Positions 16,357 through 25,359 of a stretch of DNA of 64,000 bases are shown here, one piece after another. This stretch comes from Lysobacteraceae bacterium NML03-0222. GTDB lineage: Bacteria > Pseudomonadota > Gammaproteobacteria > Xanthomonadales > Xanthomonadaceae. The notes under the pieces are model-generated. The model made no database searches, was not told where the DNA came from, and saw only the letters and a list, made by a program, of their open reading frames with translations. Numbering within the stretch: the stretch's first letter is position 1; each line of letters starts with the position of its first letter. The stretch is from assembly GCA_002798195.1 (NCBI GenBank), contig NWQM01000010.1, forward strand, positions 1 to 64,000, in the 5' to 3' direction. The translations under genes and the position numbers were made by a program.

Positions 16357-18207
16357 ATGCGTTTGCCTCTCCTTGTCTCCTTGCCGCTGATTTTGCTTTG
16401 TGCCTGCCAACAAGGCGGGGAACCGGCTGCGCCGGAAGATCGCGCCACCGATGCGCGTCTTCGCCGTGGCTTGGTGAGTGTCAGCGAGGATGAGTTGCCC
16501 GCCTATGCGTTGAATTGGCGCGTGCCTGCGCCGGATATTGCCGAGGACAGGGATGATGAAGTGCTTGCCCGGGCAAACGCTGCGATGGCGGCTGGGCAGT
16601 TGTATGAAAACGCCGAGTCGGCCATTCCGCTGTTATTGGCGCTTGCCAGGCGCAGTCCGGAAAATCCGCAGCTCTCCGGTCATTTGCAGGCAGCCATGAC
16701 CCAGCTGCTGGCGCAGGGCAACCAGACATTGGCGGGGCTTGCAGAGACGGGCGCGGACATGAGCGCAGTGCATCGTATCGCTGCGGTGGCACGTACGGTG
16801 GCGGGCGATGCGCCGGAAACACTGGCGTTTCTTGACCGTGTGGATGCGGCTGATCGCCTGCAGGCTTTGCTTGAGCATGGTGAGCAGCAACTTGCTGCCG
16901 GTCATCTGGGGGAAAGCGGCTTGGGGGCATTGACCGCTTTTAGCGAGGTTTTGCGTGCAAGACCTGGTGATACGCGTGCCTTGCAAGGGTTGGCAGCGGT
17001 GGAGCAGGCACTGGTCGCACGCGCGCAACAGGCGGCTGGAAATGATGATTACATCGCCTCCGAACAATGGTTGAACCATGCCGCCAAGGTGCGCCCGGAG
17101 CTACCCTGGGGCGTGGATGAGGCGCGGCGACGCTTGCGTTTGCAGCGTGAGGCACGGGTTGCGGGCTTGTACGCGCAAACACTGAAAACACTGGACAGGC
17201 CGCATGAATTTGGTGCGCTGAAGCTGGCGCGCAGCCAGATTGACGAATTTGTTGGCATTGCTGCGCAGGGCGATTGGCGGGTGGCACGTTTGCACCAGCG
17301 CTTGGAGCTGGCCACCCGCTATGGGCGGCATCGGCCGGGACAGCGTTTTTCCGATGCACTGGCTTCGGGGGGCTATGGGCCACCGATGGTGGTGGTGCCG
17401 CATGGCCAGTTCATGATGGGGGCAAGCGCCGATGACAGGGACGCTGTGAAGGCCGAATGGCCCCAGCATCAGGTGCGTTTCCAGCGAGGTTTTGCGCTGG
17501 CGCGCACGGAAACCACGGTGGCAGATTTTGCCCGCTTTGTCCGCGCTACCGGCTACCGCACCCGTGCCGAGCGCCGCGGTTATTCGGTGGTCTATGACGA
17601 GCGCAGTGGCAATTTCGTGCTGCGCAACGATATCCATTGGCGACATGACTATCTTGGACGCATCGCTGCACCCAATATGCCGGTGCTGCATGTCAGCATG
17701 CAGGATGCGGAGCGTTACGCCAATTGGCTGAGTGATGAAACCGGCCGCCGTTACCGTCTGCCACATGAGGCCGAGTTTGAATACGCCTTGCGCAGTGGCA
17801 AGGACACTCGCTTCTCCTGGGGCGAAGGCGAGCCGCCAGCGCAGGCCGGCAATCTCACCGGCAGTCAGGATAGGTCTGCTTCGGGCAGGCGCTGGGGCAA
17901 TGCTTTTGCCGGTTATGGTGATGGTCATTGGGGGCCGGCACCGGCGGGTAGTTTCCGTGCCAATGCCTTTGGGCTGCACGATTTGGAAGGCAATCTCAGC
18001 GAATGGACGATGGACTGCTGGCATGTGGGCTATCGCCGTGCGCCTGCCGATGGCGGTGCCTGGTACAACCCCGGTTGTCGTACCCGCGTGGTGCGCGGCG
18101 CCTCCTGGTCCAGTGCCCCGGCGCAGGCGCGCTCGGCCTGGCGCATGTCGCAAGCGCACGATGTCACCAATGCCCGAACCGGCTTCCGTGTGGTGCGTGA
18201 TATTTGA
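16357..18207 (+). CDS. Lipoprotein with C-terminal formylglycine-generating-enzyme-fold domain
   Basis: The 616-residue protein has a lipoprotein signal (LPLILLCAC, lipobox Cys at about 17). About 300 helical, Ala/Leu-rich residues follow that look like TPR or solenoid repeats, and from about residue 340 there is a SUMF1/FGE-sulfatase domain (VPHGQFMMGAS, ETTVADFARFVRATGY, RLPHEAEFEYALRSG, LEGNLSEWTMDC, RTGFRVVRD). The paired copper-binding cysteines of true formylglycine-generating enzymes are not seen: the segment reads RVVRGASWSSAPAQARSAWRM. Sulfatase activation is therefore unlikely, and a binding or structural role at the envelope is more probable. It is divergent from rnd; TACCCT seven bases upstream suggests a very short leader. 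Confidence 0.75.
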   Translation: MRLPLLVSLPLILLCACQQGGEPAAPEDRATDARLRRGLVSVSEDELPAYALNWRVPAPDIAEDRDDEVLARANAAMAAGQLYENAESAIPLLLALARRSPENPQLSGHLQAAMTQLLAQGNQTLAGLAETGADMSAVHRIAAVARTVAGDAPETLAFLDRVDAADRLQALLEHGEQQLAAGHLGESGLGALTAFSEVLRARPGDTRALQGLAAVEQALVARAQQAAGNDDYIASEQWLNHAAKVRPELPWGVDEARRRLRLQREARVAGLYAQTLKTLDRPHEFGALKLARSQIDEFVGIAAQGDWRVARLHQRLELATRYGRHRPGQRFSDALASGGYGPPMVVVPHGQFMMGASADDRDAVKAEWPQHQVRFQRGFALARTETTVADFARFVRATGYRTRAERRGYSVVYDERSGNFVLRNDIHWRHDYLGRIAAPNMPVLHVSMQDAERYANWLSDETGRRYRLPHEAEFEYALRSGKDTRFSWGEGEPPAQAGNLTGSQDRSASGRRWGNAFAGYGDGHWGPAPAGSFRANAFGLHDLEGNLSEWTMDCWHVGYRRAPADGGAWYNPGCRTRVVRGASWSSAPAQARSAWRMSQAHDVTNARTGFRVVRDI

Positions 18208-18292
18208 GCCTGTGCAAGGGGGCGCTTTCACGTAGGCTTGCGCGGTTTGCGCTTCAATACGCGCATTCGTTTTCTGGTTCTGGAGCCAAGCC

Positions 18293-19183
18293 ATGCGTCA
18301 ACATCCTGAGCACCCCCAATATCCCCGCCGCCGTGGCCGCGGCTTCAATCCGCGAATTTTGATCGTGCTGGGGCTATTGCTGTATGGCGCGTATTACTAC
18401 CTGTCCAATCGTGCCGTTGACCCGTTTACCGGCGAAAAGGTGTTGATCGACAAGAGTCTTGACGCAAGCCAGGAGGAAGCACTGGGTTTGCAGGCTTATC
18501 AGCAAATCCTGCAGCAAGAGCGGCCACTGCCTGCAGATGCGGAAATCTCCAGGCAGGTGCAGGCTATCGCCGCGCGGCTGATTGACAAGATTGACGAGGT
18601 GGAGGCGGCACTTGCCCAGGAAGCAGGCATGCAGGCACAGAATTTTTCCCGTGATTTTCAATGGCAGGTGAGCGTGTTGGATTCGCCACAGGCCAATGCC
18701 TTTGCCCTGCCCGGCGGCAAGATGGCGGTGTATACCGGGTTGGTGCCCGTAGCGCAGAATGCCGACGGCATGGCGGTGGTGATGGGGCATGAAATCGCCC
18801 ATGCACTGATGCGCCATGGCGCGCAGCGCATGAGTCGCGGCAAGCTGGAGCAAATCGGTGCCATGGCCGGGGCTGCCAGTGGCATGGACGCACAAACCCA
18901 GCAGATGATTTTTCAGGCCTATGGCGTGACCTCGCAGCTGCCTTATGCCCGTGCGCATGAGTCGCAGGCTGATGAAGTCGGCTTGCTGCTGATGGCTGCC
19001 GCCTGCTTCAATCCCGCAGAAGCCATGCCGCTATGGCAGCGCATGGGCGCACAAAGCGGCGGCAAGGCACCGCCGGAGTTTGCCTCGACCCATCCCAGTG
19101 CCGAAACCCGTATCCGCCATCTTCAGTCGCTACAGCCCAAGGCAATGGAATACCGGCAGCGGTTTTGCCAGCAAGGGCGCTGA
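18293..19183 (+). CDS. M48 family metalloprotease
   Basis: A membrane-anchored zinc protease related to LoiP/YcaL and BepA. A single N-terminal transmembrane segment (RILIVLGLLLYGAYYYLSN) places the catalytic domain in the periplasm. The zinc site is HEIAH at 166-170 (VVMGHEIAHALMRHG), with the third ligand in AHESQADEVG. The length of 296 aa is typical. A role in quality control of outer-membrane or periplasmic proteins is inferred from the family. It converges on the flavoprotein gene. Confidence 0.88.
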   Translation: MRQHPEHPQYPRRRGRGFNPRILIVLGLLLYGAYYYLSNRAVDPFTGEKVLIDKSLDASQEEALGLQAYQQILQQERPLPADAEISRQVQAIAARLIDKIDEVEAALAQEAGMQAQNFSRDFQWQVSVLDSPQANAFALPGGKMAVYTGLVPVAQNADGMAVVMGHEIAHALMRHGAQRMSRGKLEQIGAMAGAASGMDAQTQQMIFQAYGVTSQLPYARAHESQADEVGLLLMAAACFNPAEAMPLWQRMGAQSGGKAPPEFASTHPSAETRIRHLQSLQPKAMEYRQRFCQQGR

Positions 19184-19194
19184 TGCCTTGAGTT

Positions 19195-20436
19195 TCAGCG
19201 CGTTTGCCAGGCTATCGCGCCGCGGGCGGCGATGAGGCCGCTGGCAAAGCAGGCTTGCAGCAGGTAGCCGCCGGTGGGGGCTTCCCAGTCCAGCATTTCC
19301 CCGGCGCAGAACACGCCGGGGCGGGCGTCCAGCATCAGTACATCATTCAGCGCTTCAAGGCGCACGCCGCCGGCGCTGCTGATGGCTTCAGCCATCGGGC
19401 GCGCAGCTTTCAAGGTCAGCGGCAGATGCTTGATGGTGCGCGCAAGCAGCAGGCTGTCATCGGCCGGGTTTTTGCCCAGCACCTCAAACAGCAATGCAGT
19501 CTTGGCCGCATCCAGCCCGGTTTGGCGACGAATATGCTCACCCAAGCTGCGTTTGCCGCGCGGTTTGTTCAGAGCTTCGATCAGTTTTTCCAGGCTGCGC
19601 GCTGGCGTCAGGTCAAGGTGCAGCCGGGCGCTGCCATCGCGGGCAATCAGGCGGCGCAATTCGGCAGAGGCGGCATAGATCGCGCTGCCTTCAATGCCGT
19701 ATTTGCTGATGACACATTCGCCTTGCAGGCGGTGTGGCTGGCCGTGCAGATCCTGCCAGCCAAGCACGACGGGCTTGAGCGGCGCGCCGGCAAAACGGCT
19801 GGCAAGATGCGCGCTCCAGTCGATATCGAAACCGCAGTTGCTGGCCTGCAAGGGGGTGATGTCCACGCCGCAGTCAGCAAGCAGTTCGCACCAGGCACCG
19901 TCACTGCCGAGCTGTGGCCAGCTGCCGCCGCCCAGCGCCAGCACCGTGGTCTTGGCATGGCAGCGGTATTGGCCTTCGGCTGTGGCAAAGCGCAGCGCGC
20001 CGTCCTCATCCCAGCCCAGCCAGCGATGCTGGACATGAAAGCGCACGCCGGTTTCGCGCAGGCGACGTACCCAGCCGCGCAGCAGGGGGGCGGCTTTCCT
20101 GTCCAGCGGGAACACCCGGCCGGAACTGCCGACATAGGTGTCAACGCCCAAGCCTTGCGCCCAGGCGCGTAGCGACCCGGCATCGAAGGCGTCCAGCCAC
20201 TTGCCCACCTGTTCGGCGCGTTCGCGGTAACGGGTATCAAAAGCCGGACGTGATTCGGAGTGGGTGAGGTTGAGCCCACCTTTTCCGGCAATCAGAAATT
20301 TGCGACCCACCGAGCCTTTGGCTTCGAACAGATCAACCTCGATGCCCGCAGCGCGGATGATCTCGGCTGCCATCAGACCGGCTGGCCCGCCGCCGATGAT
20401 GGCGATGCCGGGAAGTTTGGGGGCATATTGGGGCAT
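19195..20436 (-). CDS. Flavoprotein, HI0933/PP_4765 family (TIGR03862-like)
   Basis: An FAD-binding oxidoreductase with the Rossmann motif IAIIGGGPAGLMAAE at the N-terminus, an Asp/Glu-ended second strand (VDLFEAKGSVGRKFLIAG), and the GKGGLNLTHSE motif typical of the HI0933/YhiN group. A second nucleotide-binding segment ends the protein (GVFCAGEMLDWEAPTGGY). The reaction is not established for this family. Its ATG overlaps the mgtE stop by one base (TGATG), so it is cotranscribed with the magnesium transporter. Confidence 0.85.
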   Translation of the reverse strand: MPQYAPKLPGIAIIGGGPAGLMAAEIIRAAGIEVDLFEAKGSVGRKFLIAGKGGLNLTHSESRPAFDTRYRERAEQVGKWLDAFDAGSLRAWAQGLGVDTYVGSSGRVFPLDRKAAPLLRGWVRRLRETGVRFHVQHRWLGWDEDGALRFATAEGQYRCHAKTTVLALGGGSWPQLGSDGAWCELLADCGVDITPLQASNCGFDIDWSAHLASRFAGAPLKPVVLGWQDLHGQPHRLQGECVISKYGIEGSAIYAASAELRRLIARDGSARLHLDLTPARSLEKLIEALNKPRGKRSLGEHIRRQTGLDAAKTALLFEVLGKNPADDSLLLARTIKHLPLTLKAARPMAEAISSAGGVRLEALNDVLMLDARPGVFCAGEMLDWEAPTGGYLLQACFASGLIAARGAIAWQTR

Positions 20437-21794
20437 CAGAGCAGAATCAGCGTGGCAAGGCCGAGGAAGGTGAGAAAGCCAAGGGTGTCGGTGATGGTGG
20501 TGAGAATCACGCCTCCGGCAAGTGCCGGGTCAAAGCCAAAGCGTTTGAGCGTGACCGGCACGAATACGCCGCCCAGGGCAGCAAAACAGAAGTTCAGGGT
20601 CAGTGCCGTGGCAATTACCGCAGCCAGTGCCGGGCTGCGGAACCAGAGCAGCACCACCAGCCCCAGCACGATGCCGAGAATCACGCCGTTGATCAGCGCC
20701 ACGCGGACTTCCTTCCAGACCAGGGTGGGGACGTTGCTGGCGCCGATTTGCCCGAGCGCAAGGCCACGCACCATCAGCGTCAGCACTTGGGTGCCGGCAT
20801 TGCCACCCATGCCGGCGATGATCGGCATCAGCACTGCCAATGCGGTGAGTTGGGCGATTGCGCCTTCGAACTTGTCCACCACCGAGGCGGCAAGAAATGC
20901 AGTGATGAGGTTCACGCCCAGCCAAATCAGGCGGCGACGGAAGGCGCGATGCACGGGCGAGAACAGGTCTTCTTCATCATCCAGACCCGCAGCCGACAGC
21001 GCCTGATGCTCGGCCTGTTCGCGGATGATGTCGATGACATCGTCCACGGTGATGCGCCCGAGCAGCACATTGGCATCATCGACCACGGGCGCCGATACCC
21101 AGTCGTTGTCGGAAAAGCGGCGCGCAACTTCATCGCTGGATTCATCCACATGGATGGATTCAAGTTCATCGTCAATCAGCTGGTTGATGGCCGTGCCGCC
21201 ATCGACCGTCACCAGATCCTGCAGCGCCACCCAGCCCATCAGCTGGTGGCGCTTGTTGACCACATACAGGTGGTCGGTATTCTCCGGCAGCTTGCCGCGC
21301 AGGCGCAGATAGCGCAGCACCACGTCCACCGTGGTATCAGCACGTACCGTCACCACATCCGGATTCATCAGGCGGCCTGCGCTGTCTTCCTGATAGGACA
21401 GCACTTGCTCAAGGCGCTCGCGGTTCTCGCGATCCATGGCCTTCATGACTTCGTTCATCACTGCATCAGGCAAATCCTCGTAAAGGTCTGCCAAATCGTC
21501 GATGTCGAGGTCTTCAACGGCGGCGACCAGCTCGTCGTTGTCCATCTCGGCAATCAGGCTCTCGCGCACCTCATCGCCCACGTGCACCAGCACCTCGCCG
21601 TCGTCCTCGGCATCCACCAGCCCCCAAACGATGCTGCGCTTGGGCGGCGGCAGCGATTCCAGAAGATTGCCGATTTCCGCTGCCGAGAGCGTATTGATCA
21701 TGCGTTTGACCGGCCCAAGACGCCCGGTATCAAGCGCATCAGAAAGCAAGCGCAGCTGGCGCACGGTTTTTTCGTGGCGGAGCGTTTCGGCCAT
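20436..21794 (-). CDS. mgtE: Magnesium transporter MgtE
   Basis: An inner-membrane Mg2+ channel/transporter. A cytosolic MgtE_N domain (about 10-120) is followed by two CBS domains (about 125-250, LMNPDVVTVRADTTVDVVLR and FSDNDWVSAPVVDDANVLLG), a connecting helix, and five transmembrane helices that include MPIIAGMGGNAGTQVLTL, the conserved pore motif. I take the ATG at 21794 (MAETLRHEK), which gives 452 aa, the family's usual size; the frame upstream to 21908 is not like homologues. It is the first gene of a pair with the flavoprotein. Confidence 0.93.
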   Translation of the reverse strand: MAETLRHEKTVRQLRLLSDALDTGRLGPVKRMINTLSAAEIGNLLESLPPPKRSIVWGLVDAEDDGEVLVHVGDEVRESLIAEMDNDELVAAVEDLDIDDLADLYEDLPDAVMNEVMKAMDRENRERLEQVLSYQEDSAGRLMNPDVVTVRADTTVDVVLRYLRLRGKLPENTDHLYVVNKRHQLMGWVALQDLVTVDGGTAINQLIDDELESIHVDESSDEVARRFSDNDWVSAPVVDDANVLLGRITVDDVIDIIREQAEHQALSAAGLDDEEDLFSPVHRAFRRRLIWLGVNLITAFLAASVVDKFEGAIAQLTALAVLMPIIAGMGGNAGTQVLTLMVRGLALGQIGASNVPTLVWKEVRVALINGVILGIVLGLVVLLWFRSPALAAVIATALTLNFCFAALGGVFVPVTLKRFGFDPALAGGVILTTITDTLGFLTFLGLATLILL

Positions 21795-21898
21795 GGCTGG
21801 AGTTCCGTTGGATGATTGCCGGCAGGCTGGATGGGCAAACTCGCGCCTGAGGTAAGGCGCGATGGCGGGTGACATTATCGCCCCAGCCTGCGGGGCGT

Positions 21899-21933
21899 GG
21901 AAGTACAAATACGACTATACGCCGTGTACTTCC
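21899..21933. promoter_or_regulatory. Inverted repeat upstream of mgtE
   Basis: GGAAGTACA (21899-21907) and TGTACTTCC (21925-21933) form a perfect 9-bp inverted repeat with a 17-bp gap, in the promoter region of mgtE. A second hairpin of CCCC/GGGG type lies just beside it at about 21880-21896. These could be an operator or an mRNA leader structure; there is no direct evidence. Confidence 0.3.
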
Positions 21934-21984
21934 GGGCAGAGAGCTGTGCTTACCTTCATCAGATCAAGCCGCCTTCAGAAGCGC

Positions 21985-22728
21985 TCAATTGAGGGCAATG
22001 GAAATACCCAATCCACCCTGCCAGTCCTCGGTACGGCTATCAAGCCCGCGCAGGATGGAGGCATCGAGCTGTACACGCGGGCTGGCCATCCAGGTCATGC
22101 CAGCGCCGATAGCGCGCATATGCTGATGGCCGTGACCAATGCCGCCTTCCACATATACCCAGGTACGTGAATTCACGGCATGGCTGTAGCTGGGGGAGAG
22201 CAGCCAGCCGTTTTCTTGCCGGTCGCGGCTGATGCTGGCAAAAAGGGCAAGGCTCTGCGTTTCGGCAGGGGCATGTGTGATGCTCAGCCCAAGCTCATGG
22301 GTGGCGGCGTCACTTGCCAGCGGCTCGCGACCGGTGGGCTGCTGGCGGGTGAACATCACGCCCCAGCCAAAGGCATCGCTATTGTTGGGCGAGGCATATT
22401 TCAGGCTGATATGACTGTCACCGGCACCTTGCCAGCGCTGTTTCTGGCCACTCTCGCGTACGCTCAGCCGTTGCCAGAGGACGCTGCCCAACTGCACTTC
22501 AAAACCGCGGCCAAGGCCAATGCGCAGCAGGCTGTCGGCACTGAGGCTGCGACTCTCACCATCGTGACTGAAACTTGGCAACCCCTGCTCCCAGGTCATT
22601 TTCCCGGCAGGCAATACCTGGCTGCCAAAACCGATGCCCGGGCGGTCAAATTCAATCGCTTGCTCTTCAAGCGCCAAGGCAGATGGTGAGGCAATCAACA
22701 GCAAGAGGGCAAGCAAGCGGGAGGTCAT
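21985..22728 (-). CDS. Putative outer-membrane beta-barrel protein (transporter-like)
   Basis: A 247-residue protein that starts at the ATG at 22728 with a signal peptide (MTSRLLALLLLIASPSALAL). The mature part alternates short amphipathic strands (FEVQLGSVLWQRLSVRES, DSHISLKYASPNNSDAFGWG, GGIGHGHQHMRAIGAGMTW) as expected for a barrel of the 'transporter / phenol-degradation MetA-like' type. The long frame upstream to 23091 is not coding. It is divergent from the small heavy-metal protein. The function is unknown. Confidence 0.7.
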   Translation of the reverse strand: MTSRLLALLLLIASPSALALEEQAIEFDRPGIGFGSQVLPAGKMTWEQGLPSFSHDGESRSLSADSLLRIGLGRGFEVQLGSVLWQRLSVRESGQKQRWQGAGDSHISLKYASPNNSDAFGWGVMFTRQQPTGREPLASDAATHELGLSITHAPAETQSLALFASISRDRQENGWLLSPSYSHAVNSRTWVYVEGGIGHGHQHMRAIGAGMTWMASPRVQLDASILRGLDSRTEDWQGGLGISIALN

Positions 22729-22819
22729 CGGGCTTTGGCCTGTATCGGTTCGGGTAGCGCTAATGATAGGCTCAGTCCGGCCATTAAACTTGTGCCTCAC
22801 AATTACAGTGGAGAGAAAT

Positions 22820-23014
22820 ATGCAATTCCAGATTGATGACATGAGCTGCAGTGCTTGCGTGCGCAGCATAGAAAAGGCGGTGGCGGCCGTGGATGCCCAA
22901 GCCGTTGTTGAGGCGGATTTGGGGGCGCGACAAATCCGCGTGCAAACAAGTGCCGACAAAGCGCAAATTGTGGCAGCACTGCAAGAAGCGGGTTTTCCGC
23001 CAAAGCCGTTATAA
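22820..23014 (+). CDS. Small heavy-metal-associated (HMA) domain protein
   Basis: A 64-residue single-domain protein of the CopZ/MerP type. It has the metal-binding motif MSCSACVRSIEKAV (CxxC) after the first beta strand and the usual beta-alpha-beta-beta-alpha-beta length. A GGAG site precedes the ATG at 22820. It probably binds Cu(I) or another soft metal ion in the cytosol. No P-type ATPase or metal regulator lies next to it. Confidence 0.82.
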   Translation: MQFQIDDMSCSACVRSIEKAVAAVDAQAVVEADLGARQIRVQTSADKAQIVAALQEAGFPPKPL

Positions 23015-23326
23015 GGCGGATGCAAGAGACCTTGAGCAGGCGCTAGACCCATCATGGCGTAGTTGGGCAAGGGGTACGCCAATGCGTTCATCCGACCTTG
23101 GCGACAAATGCGCCTGTCATTTGCCGTATCATGGCGGCGCTTGCGCAGGTTAGGTTCGTTTTCCTCAAGTTTGTTGCTGTCGCTCTAGCTCGGCGCATTC
23201 TCCGCACCCCCTTCATGCGCGGCCATGCCCATCGGGTGTGTTTCATTACAGGATCTCGCAGCGCGGCAGGAAAGCTCCGGGTTTCAAACATGCAGAACTT
23301 GTCTGCATGCCAATACTGGAGTTTTC
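23015..23326. other. Non-coding gap and putative long rhlE leader
   Basis: No gene is supported in these 312 bases. The only structure I can see is the hairpin at 23289-23309, directly before the rhlE ribosome-binding site. Confidence 0.5.
23289..23309 (+). promoter_or_regulatory. Hairpin in the rhlE leader
   Basis: CATGCAGA and TCTGCATG enclose ACTTG in a perfect 8-bp stem that ends eight bases before the GGAG of rhlE. The position suits control of translation start or transcript stability, as in cold-induced helicase genes, but this is inference. Confidence 0.4.
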
Positions 23327-24595
23327 ATGAGTTTTGAATCGCTCGGGCTTTCGCCCGCCTTGTTGCGCGCCTTGACCGAAGCTGGTTACAGCACGCCCAC
23401 GCCTATCCAGCAGCAGGCCATCCCGCAGGTATTGGCAGGCCACGACTTGCTGGGCGGGGCACAGACCGGCACGGGCAAAACGGCCGCGTTCGGTCTGCCG
23501 ATGCTGCAACGTCTGGTCAGGCAAACCCCGGCCAAAGGTCCACGCAAACCGCGCGCATTGGTGCTGGTGCCAACCCGCGAGCTGGCGGTACAGGTGGCGG
23601 ACAATCTGAAAACCTATGCCCGTCATTTGCGCCTGAATATCACCCTGCTGTTTGGCGGTGTTGGCATGCAGCCGCAGGTCGACAATCTCAAGCGCGGCGT
23701 GGATGTGCTGGTGGCTTGCCCTGGGCGCTTGATTGACCATCTTGAGCGCGGCACTGCCAAGCTCGATGCCGTGGAAGTGCTGGTGCTGGACGAGGCCGAC
23801 CGGATGCTGGACATGGGTTTTTTGCCCGGCATCAAGCGCATCCTGGCACGGGTGCCGGCCGAGCGTCAGTCGCTGCTGTTCTCGGCCACCTTCGAGCCGC
23901 GCATCAAAGCATTGGCGATGGACTATCTGAAGTCGCCGGTAGAAGTGCAGGTGGCGGCGCAAAATGCCGTGGCCGACACCATCGTCCATCGCGTGCATCC
24001 GGTGGATGGCAATAAAAAGCGTGACCTCTTGGTGGACATTCTGGCTGCCCGTCATACCGAGCGCGTGCTGGTGTTCGGCAAGACCAAGCATGGTTGCAAT
24101 CGCCTTGCCGAACAGCTGGAAAAAGCCGGCCTTCCGGCGCTGGCCATCCACGGCAACAAGAGCCAGGCGGCGCGTCAAAAAGCGCTGGATGCGTTCAAGT
24201 CCGGCAAGATACGCATTCTGGTGGCGACCGATGTAGCGGCGCGCGGGCTGGATATTCCGGCGCTGCCCTTGGTCATCAACCATGATTTGCCGATGGTGGC
24301 CGAAGACTATGTACACCGCATTGGACGCACTGGCCGCAACGGCGTGCAGGGCGAGGCGATTTCATTGGTGGCGCAGGAAGAAGCGGCGCTGCTGCGGCAG
24401 ATTCAGCGACTTTTGAAAACCGAAATCGAAATCAAGACCGTGCGGGGGTTTGAGCCGGAAAAACCGTTGCGCTTGGACGGCCATCTGCCCAAGCCCGGTC
24501 ACGGACGCCCACAAGGTCAGCGCCGGGCACAAAAGCCGCGCCGTGAGGGGCAGGGCGCGCGTCCGGCAAAAGGCGGACAAAGGCCGCAGCGTTGA
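23327..24595 (+). CDS. rhlE: DEAD-box RNA helicase RhlE
   Basis: An ATP-dependent RNA helicase acting in ribosome assembly and RNA turnover. The motifs are all present: Q motif (TPTPIQQQAIPQ), Walker A AQTGTGKT, PTRELAVQV, DEAD in VLDEADRMLDMGF, SAT in LLFSATFE, ATDVAARGLDIP, and HRIGRTGRNG. The C-terminal tail is basic and rich in Gly/Arg/Gln (RPQGQRRAQKPRR), typical of RhlE. The ATG at 23327 has a GGAG site; the frame upstream is not conserved-looking. The length is 422 aa. Confidence 0.93.
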   Translation: MSFESLGLSPALLRALTEAGYSTPTPIQQQAIPQVLAGHDLLGGAQTGTGKTAAFGLPMLQRLVRQTPAKGPRKPRALVLVPTRELAVQVADNLKTYARHLRLNITLLFGGVGMQPQVDNLKRGVDVLVACPGRLIDHLERGTAKLDAVEVLVLDEADRMLDMGFLPGIKRILARVPAERQSLLFSATFEPRIKALAMDYLKSPVEVQVAAQNAVADTIVHRVHPVDGNKKRDLLVDILAARHTERVLVFGKTKHGCNRLAEQLEKAGLPALAIHGNKSQAARQKALDAFKSGKIRILVATDVAARGLDIPALPLVINHDLPMVAEDYVHRIGRTGRNGVQGEAISLVAQEEAALLRQIQRLLKTEIEIKTVRGFEPEKPLRLDGHLPKPGHGRPQGQRRAQKPRREGQGARPAKGGQRPQR

Positions 24596-24606
24596 TTGGC
24601 GTGTTT

Positions 24607-24631
24607 CATGGCAGGCATCAAGCCTGCCATG
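24607..24631. terminator. Hairpin terminator between rhlE and the DUF502 gene
   Basis: CATGGCAGGC and GCCTGCCATG form a perfect 10-bp stem with loop ATCAA, between two convergent genes and shortly before a T-rich stretch. Confidence 0.55.
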
Positions 24632-24634
24632 ACT

Positions 24635-25294
24635 TCATTGTTTTCGGGAAAACGGGATTTCATCGCGCGATACCGCACCACCGGAAATGATGAAGCTCAT
24701 CGCCTCATCCACGCTCCAGTCGGTCGGGGTGATGTTCTCGACCGGCACGATTTCCAGATAGCCGGAGGTCGGGTTCGGGGTAGTGGGCACATACACCGCC
24801 GCCAGCTCCCGGCCAGTGCCGGCCTCACGGATAACCTTGGTGACAAAGCCGACGGCCTTCATGTCCGGGCTGGGAAAGTCAATCAGCACCACCCGCTGCG
24901 TGCCATCGGGGGACTTTTGCAGAATGTCCAGCAGTTTGCGGGCACTGCCGTAGATGGTATTGGCCAGCGGAATGCGGGCGATAAAGCCTTCAAACCAGCG
25001 CAGCAGCCGTTGCCCAATGACCTGCCGGGCGAGTACGCCCACCAGCACAATCACCCCTGCCGTGCCCAGCAGGGCAACCGCTGCCTGTACCCAGGGCGCA
25101 GCCAGCCAGCCCAGCGTGCTGGGTGAAGCCTGCGCCAGCCCCAGCAGAATCGGCCTGACCCAAGGGCGGCTGATATCGGACATCAGTACGAATACAAAGC
25201 GCAGCACAATCCAGGTCAGCCATAACGGCAGCAAGGTCAAAAGGCCGGTCAGGAACAGCTGGGCAAGGCGGGATTTGGAGGGTTTTTCAGACAT
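24635..25294 (-). CDS. DUF502 family membrane protein
   Basis: A 219-residue inner-membrane protein with two strong transmembrane segments (LAQLFLTGLLTLLPLWLTWI and VQAAVALLGTAGVIVLVGVL). A conserved soluble part follows (NTIYGSARKLLDIL, VVLIDFPSPDMKAVGFVTK, VYVPTTPNPTSGYLEIVP) that matches DUF502 as I know it. The family has no firmly assigned biochemical role. It is convergent with rhlE and divergent from tgt. Confidence 0.85.
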   Translation of the reverse strand: MSEKPSKSRLAQLFLTGLLTLLPLWLTWIVLRFVFVLMSDISRPWVRPILLGLAQASPSTLGWLAAPWVQAAVALLGTAGVIVLVGVLARQVIGQRLLRWFEGFIARIPLANTIYGSARKLLDILQKSPDGTQRVVLIDFPSPDMKAVGFVTKVIREAGTGRELAAVYVPTTPNPTSGYLEIVPVENITPTDWSVDEAMSFIISGGAVSRDEIPFSRKQ

Positions 25295-25359
25295 GCCTAC
25301 ATTCTAAGCCCGGTTGCAAGCCCGGCCATTCAGTATCCGCCAATGCGATAATGCGCGGC

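Noticed and set aside
20748..21815. 355-residue plus-strand frame opposite mgtE
   Set aside because: Antisense shadow of mgtE with His-rich low-complexity composition.
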